A stretch of DNA of 10,403 nt from an uncultured Butyricicoccus sp. (GTDB lineage: Bacteria; Bacillota; Clostridia; Oscillospirales; Butyricicoccaceae): contig CANPPM010000077.1 of assembly GCA_947575935.1 (NCBI GenBank), positions 1 to 10,403 on the forward strand, in the 5' to 3' direction. Position 1 is the stretch's first letter, and every line of letters starts with the position of its first letter. Shown here piece by piece: positions 1-5,272 of the stretch. The translations under genes and the position numbers were made by a program. The notes below the pieces were generated by a model. The model ran no database searches. It was not told where the DNA came from and saw nothing but the letters and a program-made list of their open reading frames with translations.

Positions 1-13
1 ATGGCATTTTCAT
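1..13 (-). CDS. Start of a gene cut by the window edge
   Basis: Only the first four codons are visible, reading Met-Lys-Met-Pro. The ATG lies at 13-11 and shares one base with the TAA stop of the small cysteine protein upstream (TAATG). An AGGAG sequence lies eight bases before the ATG, inside the end of that upstream gene, so the start is well supported. The overlap suggests translational coupling of the two genes on one messenger. The product cannot be named from four residues. Confidence 0.55.
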
Positions 14-186
14 TACCTGTGCTCCTGCCCGCCAGTCATTCGCTCCCTTTGGAACCGGTCAAACATCTGGTAGCCGTTTTCTTTGCACTGCGGGCAGGGA
101 TTGGCCACTGTATACACCAGCCCTAGTTTGTAGGGGCACTGCGGACATGGCGGATTGAATTGTTGGATCAGCTGATGCAGTTCCAT
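13..186 (-). CDS. Small protein with two CPxC zinc-knuckle motifs
   Basis: This encodes a 57-residue protein of unknown function. The sequence shows two CPQC motifs, at residues 14-17 and 31-34, separated by 13 residues, the usual arrangement of a four-cysteine zinc ribbon. The tail (from about residue 40) is polar and basic. The start is the ATG at 186: GGAGG lies eight bases before it. A TTG five codons upstream in the same frame overlaps that ribosome site and is less likely. The stop overlaps the next gene's start, so the two are probably co-translated. A weak promoter (TTGACC, 17 bases, ATCAAT) lies just upstream. Zinc binding and any role in nucleic-acid or protein contacts are inferred from the cysteine spacing alone; I do not recognise the family. 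Confidence 0.7.
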   Translation of the reverse strand: MELHQLIQQFNPPCPQCPYKLGLVYTVANPCPQCKENGYQMFDRFQRERMTGGQEHR

Positions 187-209
187 CTGATACACCTCCA
201 ATATTTACG

Positions 210-238
210 ATTGATGCAAAACGGTACGTATAGGTCAA
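210..238 (-). promoter_or_regulatory. Weak sigma-A-like promoter for the CPxC protein gene
   Basis: Read on the minus strand, TTGACC (238-233) is followed by 17 bases and ATCAAT (215-210). The expected transcription start, near 203, falls just before the GGAGG ribosome site at 195-199. The -10 box matches consensus at only three of six positions, so position and spacing carry the call. Confidence 0.35.
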
Positions 239-453
239 GGACAGGAAGGTACGCTTTGGCAGCATCAATGGGCCATTCTGGCCCGCGCCAAGTACAATTT
301 CTGGACTGAGCAGCCTAGCGGACCGCTGCAAAGGATAGAGGAAAGCAGCCCTGATGTCCGACGGAGGGCTTACGTGCCTGGGGAGGCTATCTTGTCGGGG
401 AAGTTCGGCTTTATCCAGGCAGTATCCTGGTTTATGAATCTTATAGACCCGCC

Positions 454-478
454 GGCTGCTGCAGACGATGCAGCAGCC
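454..478. repeat. Perfect 10-bp inverted repeat
   Basis: GGCTGCTGCA (454-463) and TGCAGCAGCC (469-478) form a perfect stem with a five-base GACGA loop. No run of T follows on either strand, so it is not a standard terminator. It lies in the gene-free stretch and its role is unknown. Confidence 0.6.
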
Positions 479-658
479 AACTTGGAGGATATTGATGGCA
501 AATCCGTTCACAGCAATTTAGATTGGGTAAATTTTTCTCAACCTGGATGCAGGAAACCCATGAATGCGGCACACTGTTTCCTACGCTGGAGAATTGTGTT
601 TTGGGTCCCGATTTTGAGCGTGTCGGTTGTGTCCCTTTTCTTCACGGATAGAAACAAC

Positions 659-684
659 AAAAGGACGGTTGCAGCCGTCCTTTT
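659..684 (+). terminator. Rho-independent terminator, possibly bidirectional
   Basis: AAAAGGACGG (659-668) pairs perfectly with CCGTCCTTTT (675-684) around the six-base loop TTGCAG. The stem is GC-rich at its top and ends in an A-run/T-run, so it could end transcription in either direction. No gene directly upstream on the plus strand is convincing. Confidence 0.6.
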
Positions 685-726
685 AAATCGGCAGATGGGC
701 CCTCATATCCCTTCGGGCGTTTGATG

Positions 727-762
727 ACGCCCAATGGACGGCCATTGGGACAGGGCGTTTTT
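727..762 (+). terminator. Nested hairpin followed by a T-run
   Basis: ACGCCC (727-732) can pair with GGGCGT (753-758), enclosing a smaller stem, AATGG/CCATT, and is followed by TTTTT. The same ACGCCC can instead pair with GGGCGT at 715-720, and CCCAATGG/CCATTGGG (730-749) forms another exclusive stem. The shape is that of a terminator with an alternative fold, as in attenuators, but no regulated downstream gene is evident. Confidence 0.45.
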
Positions 763-934
763 ACATGCATACCTGTAATTTCAAACCTGGGATTTGCGAG
801 TACCATTCATTTCTGCTGCGGTGCGATTGTGCAAATTTCCGTAGAGATTCTCTTTGAATCGTGATAGTATCGGGGAGGAGCGAGGGTGTTGCCGTCCGCA
901 CTGTTTTGAGCAGCATCGTTGCTTCCCCAAAGGA

Positions 935-959
935 TGCAGCGTTTGTATGTTACGCTGCA
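935..959. repeat. 7-bp inverted repeat TGCAGCG/CGCTGCA
   Basis: TGCAGCG (935-941) and CGCTGCA (953-959) form a stem with an 11-base loop. The same arms recur, farther apart, at 2555-2561 and 2624-2630. No T-run follows. The function is unknown. Confidence 0.45.
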
Positions 960-1165
960 AATGGTAAAAGTTTCTCTTCACATTCTGCCGTTATCTTATC
1001 ATGAATGCCTCTATGTGTCAATATCAATACTTCTAACAGATGTTTTTTGTTATGTCCGGCGGTCTGATTGGGACGGTTTTTGTTTTCGATGGCGTTAATA
1101 TAAAGGAGCGGGAGCAAGGTGTCATTGATCCTGTAAAAGGCAAGGGCATTTCTCCTGCGCCATAG

Positions 1166-1208
1166 AAACATACGACCTTGCAGCTTTATGATGCGGGGGC
1201 GTATGTTT
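1166..1208. repeat. 9-bp inverted repeat with a 25-base spacer
   Basis: AAACATACG (1166-1174) is repeated inverted as CGTATGTTT (1200-1208). The spacing would suit a long-loop RNA hairpin or a paired protein-binding site. No gene start lies beside it, so its role is open. Confidence 0.4.
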
Positions 1209-1310
1209 GTCTGTTTCACGATCCTTTTTGCACAGACATATGATGTCAGGAGTATTTTGCACGGTACCGCCATGGAGCGGGGCGTTCTAGAGATATAGCA
1301 AGGTAAAATT

Positions 1311-1347
1311 AAAAAAAGTCTGCCGGCAGTATACCCAAAGCGGCAGA
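1311..1347 (-). terminator. Terminator of the XRE regulator gene
   Basis: On the minus strand, TCTGCCG (1347-1341) pairs with CGGCAGA (1325-1319) and a run of seven T (1317-1311) follows almost at once. It lies 48 bases past the regulator's stop codon, so that gene is likely a single-gene transcript. Confidence 0.7.
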
Positions 1348-1394
1348 GATTCGCTTATGATAAAATCAATGGAAAATAGAAGGGAGGTAACGGG

Positions 1395-1730
1395 CTACAT
1401 CCCTTTCGCATCAAAGTAAGAGAAGATCGTGCGCAGTACATGGATCGCCATTTGCTTCCGATCCGAAGGCTGCTGATCGATGATCTGTTTGAATTGTTCT
1501 ATGATATTGGCGTCGCTGTCGGATACGGAATCAGACAGCAGGTAATCCACGGTCACGCCAAGCCGATTGACGAGCCGTACCAAAGTATCCAACGTAAGGC
1601 TCCGTTCACCGCGTTCAATCGCCCCCATGTAGGTATCTGATATGTCCACGGCCTCTGCAAGCTGGGCCTGGGTGAGATGCAACCGCAGCCGTTCTTCTCT
1701 AATTCGCTCGCCTAACCTCTTATAGTTCAT
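1395..1730 (-). CDS. XRE-family helix-turn-helix transcriptional regulator
   Basis: This is a 111-residue DNA-binding regulator of the Cro/CI (XRE) type. Residues about 6-60 form the five-helix HTH_3 domain: LGERIREERLRLHLTQAQLA leads into the turn and recognition helix (VDISDTYMGAIERGERSLTL) and the closing LVRLVNRLGVTVDYLL. The last 45 residues are acidic then helical, probably a dimerisation tail, without a metal-binding or peptidase domain. The ATG at 1730 is preceded by AAGGGGTGAT, a good match to the ribosome site. The gene is divergent from the small genes on the right, and two near-identical boxes lie in the shared upstream region, so it plausibly represses them and perhaps itself. 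Such regulators are common in mobile elements and in ordinary clostridial chromosomes alike. Target and signal are unknown. Confidence 0.92.
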   Translation of the reverse strand: MNYKRLGERIREERLRLHLTQAQLAEAVDISDTYMGAIERGERSLTLDTLVRLVNRLGVTVDYLLSDSVSDSDANIIEQFKQIIDQQPSDRKQMAIHVLRTIFSYFDAKGM

Positions 1731-1783
1731 GTAATCACCCCTTCCATTATTTTACCTGGGTGAAGCTGGACGAAGAAATATCC

Positions 1784-1818
1784 AATAGAGGTATTTAAGT
1801 TGACTTATAGAGGTGTTT
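1784..1818. promoter_or_regulatory. Direct-repeat operator candidate for the XRE regulator
   Basis: AATAGAGGTATTT (1784-1796) and TATAGAGGTGTTT (1806-1818) match at 11 of 13 positions and start 22 bases apart, about two helical turns. They flank a -35 box (TTGACT, 1800-1805). The left copy also sits in an imperfect palindrome, AAATATCC/GGTATTT. Placement beside a divergent XRE gene suggests repressor binding that would block the promoter. One reservation is that AGAGGTG in the right copy also resembles a ribosome site for an ATG at 1824. Confidence 0.45.
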
Positions 1819-1828
1819 GTGGTATGAT
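1800..1828 (+). promoter_or_regulatory. Sigma-A-type promoter divergent from the XRE gene
   Basis: TTGACT (1800-1805), a 17-base spacer and TATGAT (1823-1828) make a near-consensus promoter. The expected start is near 1835, pointing at the small plus-strand genes. If it is real, the ATG at 1824 cannot be used from this transcript, so that start and this promoter are alternative readings of the same bases. Confidence 0.6.
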
Positions 1829-1950
1829 TTGTATGGAAAACGTGGACAAGCGCGATTCTAAGCAACGGGACTGCTTGGGAAGAAGGGGAATGGGGTTCCA
1901 TTGCACGCCGTTGGTTTTCATGCAGCCGGTGGAATTTGTCTCAAAAGGGT

Positions 1951-2175
1951 ATGGTATGTCCAGGGGGCAAGCCCAAAGGAAGTCGCTGCAGCCAGCCTGG
2001 GTACCGTTGCGGAGCCACGGATGACCGTTTGGAAGGGGGACTGCAGTACGGCACAGGCTTTGGCGGCAATCCCGTTCGCCGTCCCTATTTTTACGGTGAA
2101 ATTATCTTCAAGGATGGCGGTGGAAACTATGTACGAATGCGGAGATCGTATCGGGATGCTATGCTTCACGATTGA
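1951..2175 (+). CDS. Possible small hypothetical protein, start and frame uncertain
   Basis: This frame gives 74 residues from the ATG at 1951 and has the most coding-like codon choice of the three overlapping frames, mainly in its second half. The product would be cysteine-, glycine- and arginine-rich at the start (CPGGKPKGSRC, then CG at about residues 24-25) and aromatic toward the end (RRPYFYGEIIF). The frame is open from 1828, yet offers only TTG 1936 and ATG 1951 as starts, each with a poor ribosome site. A different frame, from ATG 1824 with AGAGGTG eight bases before it, looks coding in its first part and stops at 2024; a +1 shift near 1945-1966 would join the two into about 117 residues. 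A third frame (TTG 1901 to 2239) overlaps the next gene and is less likely. It could be a small gene, a frameshifted gene or leader sequence. I do not recognise the protein. Confidence 0.3.
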   Translation: MVCPGGKPKGSRCSQPGYRCGATDDRLEGGLQYGTGFGGNPVRRPYFYGEIIFKDGGGNYVRMRRSYRDAMLHD

Positions 2176-2214
2176 TAGTCTTCCGGTATCTGCGGCGGCT
2201 AAGGAGGAGGCGAT

Positions 2215-2538
2215 ATGTTTAACAAGCCCAAAAAACTGAAAAAGATTCCCTCCGATCTGGTTCCTTACATCCAGATTGAGACGGAAGCAATCAAGGATGC
2301 CAACGACAAGATGATGATTTCTTCTTACTGCCTCCATAAGTTGGAGGTAGTCAACTGGTATCTTGAACTATTGGAGGTCGGCTCTAAAAAGTATATTGTT
2401 CCGCAGAGCAAAGCGCATCTGGAGATGGTCAGGGATCAGCTCATGTCCTGTCACAAAGCGATCATGGGGGTGAAAATTACCAGTCCCAATGACCGCCCCT
2501 TGATGGAGATCAAATATCCGAAAGGATATGAAGGATAG
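2215..2538 (+). CDS. Hypothetical small basic protein
   Basis: This encodes 107 residues that I do not recognise. The ribosome site is excellent: AAGGAGG at 2201-2207, seven bases before the ATG, so the start is firm. The N-terminus is basic (KPKKLKK, residues 4-10). The middle (about residues 25-90) should be mostly helical, with alternating hydrophobic and charged residues, two cysteines (39 and 79) and a WYLELLE segment. The end is short and proline-containing (NDRPLMEIKYPKGYEG). There is no signal peptide or membrane segment, so it should be cytoplasmic. It is the last gene on the transcript that the promoter at 1800 could produce, divergent from the XRE regulator, so it may be that regulator's target. 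No function is proposed. Confidence 0.75.
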   Translation: MFNKPKKLKKIPSDLVPYIQIETEAIKDANDKMMISSYCLHKLEVVNWYLELLEVGSKKYIVPQSKAHLEMVRDQLMSCHKAIMGVKITSPNDRPLMEIKYPKGYEG

Positions 2539-2554
2539 TGCTTTTGTAACGGAC

Positions 2555-2630
2555 TGCAGCGTTTTGAGAGGGCGAGGGGGGAGGTTTCGCATCCCTCTCC
2601 CTGGAAAAGAGAGAGCCGTGGGGCGCTGCA
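2555..2630 (+). other. Structured region after the hypothetical gene
   Basis: TGCAGCG (2555-2561) can pair with CGCTGCA (2624-2630). Inside, GAGAGGG (2566-2572) pairs with CCCTCTC (2593-2599), with CGA/TCG continuing that stem. Together they could form a branched fold just past the stop codon at 2538. No T-run follows, so a simple terminator is unlikely. The remaining bases to 2750 hold only a weak AAGGGG/CCCCTT repeat (2671-2696) and no gene. Confidence 0.35.
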
Positions 2631-2754
2631 TCTGAATGGTGCTTGCTGCGGTCTGCCGGCCTGCGGATAAAAGGGGACGGGCCGTGAAAGCCCCTTCCGT
2701 TCCATGGGATATTTTTATAGAGAAATCTACAATCAAAAATAATTTTAAAAAAGC

Positions 2755-2783
2755 TTGCCCTTTGCATTTCTTTATGATATACT
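2755..2783 (+). promoter_or_regulatory. Promoter upstream of tRNA-Ser
   Basis: TTGCCC (2755-2760), 17 bases and TATACT (2778-2783) form a good sigma-A promoter. The 25 bases before it are very A/T-rich, like an UP element, which is usual for stable-RNA promoters. The start would be near 2790, leaving about 140 bases of leader before the tRNA. Confidence 0.65.
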
Positions 2784-2809
2784 ATAAAACAGCCGGGAAA
2801 CGTTGTGCC

Positions 2810-2845
2810 GGAAAGGATGGAATTTCATGCCTTTCCATGTTTTTG
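2810..2845 (+). terminator. Hairpin and T-run in the tRNA leader
   Basis: GGAAAGG (2810-2816) pairs with CCTTTCC (2830-2836), and ATG/CAT inside the loop can extend the stem. A T-run (2840-2844) follows three bases later. It begins only some 20 bases past the predicted start, so it could cause early termination or mark a processing site in the tRNA precursor. The spaced T-run makes it a weak terminator. Confidence 0.35.
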
Positions 2846-2931
2846 CCGGATTTCAGGATTTTCACTTTTTGGCGGGGGATTTATTTTTGGTTTCTCTCAA
2901 TCCTGAATGCTGTCCTGAGTCAATTTCATAC

Positions 2932-3022
2932 GGAGCGGTATCGAAGAGGTCATAACGAGAACGACTCGAAATCGTTTGACGGGTGAAACCGTCCGTGGGT
3001 TCGAATCCCACCCGCTCCGCCA
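2932..3022 (+). tRNA. tRNA-Ser (anticodon CGA)
   Basis: The cloverleaf is complete. The acceptor GGAGCGG (2932-2938) pairs with CCGCTCC (3012-3018), followed by discriminator G and an encoded CCA. The anticodon stem AACGA/TCGTT (2960-2976) holds loop CTCGAAA with anticodon CGA at 2967-2969, which reads the serine codon UCG. The long variable arm (TGACGGGTGAAACCGTC, from about 2977) is the class II feature expected of serine tRNAs. The T arm has the usual GGTTCGAATCC. It has its own promoter at 2755 and terminator at 3028. No copy of its 3' end is seen elsewhere in the window, so there is no sign of an element integrated into it here. Confidence 0.97.
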
Positions 3023-3027
3023 TCTTG

Positions 3028-3066
3028 AGTCCCGTTTGTAGGTTCGCTTACAGCGGGGCTTTTTTG
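3028..3066 (+). terminator. Terminator of the tRNA-Ser transcript
   Basis: AGTCCCG (3028-3034) pairs, with one G-T pair, with CGGGGCT near 3060. An inner TGTAG/CTTACA stem is capped by GTTCG, and six T end the structure. It lies just past the CCA end of the tRNA. Confidence 0.85.
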
Positions 3067-3075
3067 CATCCGTTG

Positions 3076-3096
3076 ACAGCTGCAATATGCAGCTGT
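3076..3096. repeat. 9-bp inverted repeat with a 3-base loop
   Basis: ACAGCTGCA (3076-3084) and TGCAGCTGT (3088-3096) flank ATA; CGT/ACG outside it can add a short outer stem. It lies in the spacer between the tRNA terminator and the YyaL gene, where no gene is seen. There is no T-run. It may be a protein-binding palindrome or a remnant structure. Confidence 0.45.
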
Positions 3097-3302
3097 GTGA
3101 CGGCAAGGCTTGCGCGTTGCCGCGTGATTAGGCCGCGCCGCCTTCCGCAGCAGACCGGATTTCACTTTTCGCAAGGCTTCTGAATCGCCTGGCCGTGGGA
3201 AGGTTCCGTGTTTACGCGTATAGCAGGTTCATAGTTTACCGTTTGGGTGGGAATACTGGATTGATCAGGAAGTTTCATCTATGGATTGGGAAAGGAACAC
3301 AA

Positions 3303-5270
3303 ATGGAGAATCGTCTCGGCAAGGAACATTCCCCCTATCTCCTCCAGCACGCGGAAAATCCGGTGGATTGGCGGCCTTGGGGAGAAGAAGTTTTTGAGGA
3401 AGCAAGGCGTACCGAACGGCCTGTCTTTCTCAGCATCGGCTATTCTACCTGTCACTGGTGCCATGTTATGGCCCACGAATCGTTTGAGGATGAAGAAGTA
3501 GCGCGGGTAATGAACGACGCTTTCCTTCCCGTCAAAGTGGACCGGGAGGAGCGCCCCGATGTGGACGCCGTGTATATGGCGTCCTGTGTGGCAATGAACG
3601 GTTCCGGCGGCTGGCCCCTTACGGTGCTGCTTACGCCAGACCAGAAACCATTTTGGGCAGGGACATATCTGCCAAAGGATCAACTGCTCAGGTTGCTGCA
3701 CGGTGTGGACGAGCTGTGGCGGAAAGACCGGAAGACGGTGCTGTCTGCAGGGGAGACGCTCACCGCGCATTTGCGGCGGGAAAGCGTATCGCGTACAGGC
3801 GTCTTGAAACAAGAAACTGTCCGGCAGGCAGCGGAATGGTTGGCCCAAAACGTTGACCAGGAATGGGGCGGCTTCGGCCCGCCGCCGAAATTCCCAATAC
3901 CGCACAATTTGATCTTTCTGCTGCGCTATGCCCGTCTCAGTGGGGCGGGGCATATGCGGGAAATCGCGTTTCAGACCCTGGATGCGATGTACCGGGGCGG
4001 GCTGTTCGACCATGTGGGAGGCGGGTTTTCCCGGTATGCTACCGACCGTTTTTGGCTGGTTCCTCACTTTGAAAAGATGCTTTATGACAATGCCATGCTG
4101 GCATTGGCCTATACAGAGGCTTTTCAGCATACCCGCCGTCCGCTTTATGGGGAGATTGTCCGCCGCACCCTGGACTATGTGCTGAAAGAGTTGTCAGGAC
4201 CGTCCGGCGGCTTTTGCTGTGGACAGGATGCGGATAGCGATGGCGTGGAGGGGAAGTATTATGTGTTTGCGCCGGAGGAATTGGTTTCGGTATTGGGGAA
4301 ATGGGACGCAGAACATTTTTGTCAGTGGTATGGCATTACACAAGAAGGGAATTTTGAGGGGAAAAGCATCCCGAATCTGCTGGGGCAGGCACACTTTGAC
4401 CGGACGCCGGAGAGGATTGCGGCGCTGCGGGAGCGCGTATATGATTACCGTTTGCACCGGACAACAATTCATCGGGATGATAAGATTCTGACCGCTTGGA
4501 ATGGGCTGATGCTGGCGGCGCTGGCCCGGGCGGGGCTGGTATTGGAGGAGCCGCGATATCAGGACGCCGCCAAACGGACAGCGGATTTTCTGGCCGAGCA
4601 CCTGACCGGCTCGGATGGGCGTCTGCTGGCCCGTTGGCGGGATGGGGATGCCGCGCATCCGGGAAAATTGGACGATTATGCGTTCTATGCTTGGGGGCTG
4701 CTGGAGCTGTACAGCGCCACCTTTGACCCGGCCTATCTTGCCCGCGCTGCGAAGCTGACAGATTTTCTGCTGGACTTCTTTTTCGATTGGGAACACGGCG
4801 GTTTTTACCCCTATGCATCAGATGGGGAACAGTTGCTGACCCGAACCAAGGAGGCTTACGATGGGGCGATGCCGTCAGGGAACTCGGTGACGGCGCTGGT
4901 TCTCTCGCGCTTGTCCCGGCTCACTGGGGAAGGGCGCTGGCGGGATGCGGCGGTCGGTCTTGCCGGGCACAGCTTTGCGATGTTGGCCTTTTCGGAAGAA
5001 TTGTGGCCGTCGGTGGAGCTGGTGGTAACCGCTCGGGCGCTTCCCCCGGAATGGGAGGATTTTTTGCGGCAGTCCGTCCGTCCGGAATGGGCAATTATGG
5101 TTAAAACAACAGAAAGTGCAAATGCCTTAGACGGCTTGGCTCCTTTTACCAGAAAGTATCCCATTCCAGAGCAGGGGGCGCGGTACTATATGTGCCAGGG
5201 GGAGACCTGTGCCCTGCCGGTGGACAGTGTTGCGGAACTGAAAGCCCGTTTGGCGTTGGGAGGCATGTGA
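3303..5270 (+). CDS. yyaL: YyaL/SPATA20-family thioredoxin-like protein (DUF255)
   Basis: This 655-residue cytoplasmic protein belongs to the YyaL/SPATA20 family. Residues 1 to about 165 form the thioredoxin-like DUF255 domain, with the hallmark [14 protein letters not shown] (9-22), the redox-type motif CHWC (50-53), [10 protein letters not shown] (79-88) and the GGWPL plus [14 protein letters not shown] signature (102-124). The rest resembles the six-hairpin fold of glycosidases and sugar epimerases: FGPPPKFP (191-198), [14 protein letters not shown] (232-245), [10 protein letters not shown] (255-264), [14 protein letters not shown] (309-322), [12 protein letters not shown] (392-403) and DGAMPSGNS (520-528). 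A cysteine pair near the end (C631, C636) is typical of the family. B. subtilis YyaL, from memory, is slightly longer. The ATG at 3303 is chosen because AAAGGA precedes it and the family match begins there; a frame-open extension to 3195 lacks both. The gene is followed after two bases by the tocopherol-cyclase-like gene. The biochemical role is not settled; a redox or sugar-linked activity is inferred. Confidence 0.96.
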   Translation: MENRLGKEHSPYLLQHAENPVDWRPWGEEVFEEARRTERPVFLSIGYSTCHWCHVMAHESFEDEEVARVMNDAFLPVKVDREERPDVDAVYMASCVAMNGSGGWPLTVLLTPDQKPFWAGTYLPKDQLLRLLHGVDELWRKDRKTVLSAGETLTAHLRRESVSRTGVLKQETVRQAAEWLAQNVDQEWGGFGPPPKFPIPHNLIFLLRYARLSGAGHMREIAFQTLDAMYRGGLFDHVGGGFSRYATDRFWLVPHFEKMLYDNAMLALAYTEAFQHTRRPLYGEIVRRTLDYVLKELSGPSGGFCCGQDADSDGVEGKYYVFAPEELVSVLGKWDAEHFCQWYGITQEGNFEGKSIPNLLGQAHFDRTPERIAALRERVYDYRLHRTTIHRDDKILTAWNGLMLAALARAGLVLEEPRYQDAAKRTADFLAEHLTGSDGRLLARWRDGDAAHPGKLDDYAFYAWGLLELYSATFDPAYLARAAKLTDFLLDFFFDWEHGGFYPYASDGEQLLTRTKEAYDGAMPSGNSVTALVLSRLSRLTGEGRWRDAAVGLAGHSFAMLAFSEELWPSVELVVTARALPPEWEDFLRQSVRPEWAIMVKTTESANALDGLAPFTRKYPIPEQGARYYMCQGETCALPVDSVAELKARLALGGM

Positions 5271-5272
5271 GG

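Larger units (their letters stand above)
187..1394. other. 1.2 kb stretch without a convincing gene
   Basis: No reading frame here has both a ribosome site and a recognisable product. Several inverted repeats are visible: a 10-bp perfect stem at 454-478, a terminator-like hairpin at 659-684, nested alternative hairpins at 715-762, a 7-bp stem TGCAGCG/CGCTGCA at 935-959, and AAACATACG/CGTATGTTT at 1166-1208. A 34-codon frame at 547-651 ends just before the hairpin at 659, and a minus-strand frame at 950-1273 has coding-like codon choice in its second half; both lack ribosome sites. The stretch may be a decayed gene region or carry untranslated RNA; the sequence does not decide. Confidence 0.5.

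Noticed and set aside
59..511. Minus-strand frame of 150 codons overlapping the CPxC gene
   Set aside because: It overlaps the better-supported small gene and its promoter, lacks a ribosome site and has an irregular, low-information product.
374..724. Plus-strand frame of 116 codons
   Set aside because: It runs through the 454-478 inverted repeat and the 659-684 terminator hairpin, has no ribosome site, and its product is unlike a folded protein family.
950..1273. Minus-strand frame of 107 codons with coding-like codon choice in its second half
   Set aside because: Neither the first ATG nor the internal ATG (near 1170) has a usable ribosome site, no family is recognised, and an inverted repeat crosses its N-terminal part. 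It may be a remnant; the evidence is too thin to call a gene.
2932..3022. tRNA-Ser as an attachment site for an integrated element
   Set aside because: No second copy of the tRNA 3' end and no integrase gene are visible in the window, so integration here cannot be supported.
3195..3302. 36-codon N-terminal extension of the YyaL protein
   Set aside because: The family similarity begins at the ATG at 3303, which has its own AAAGGA site; the extension has no similarity or ribosome site.
3279..4130. Long minus-strand frame antisense to the YyaL gene
   Set aside because: It is a shadow of a strongly supported gene, with no ribosome site or recognisable domain.
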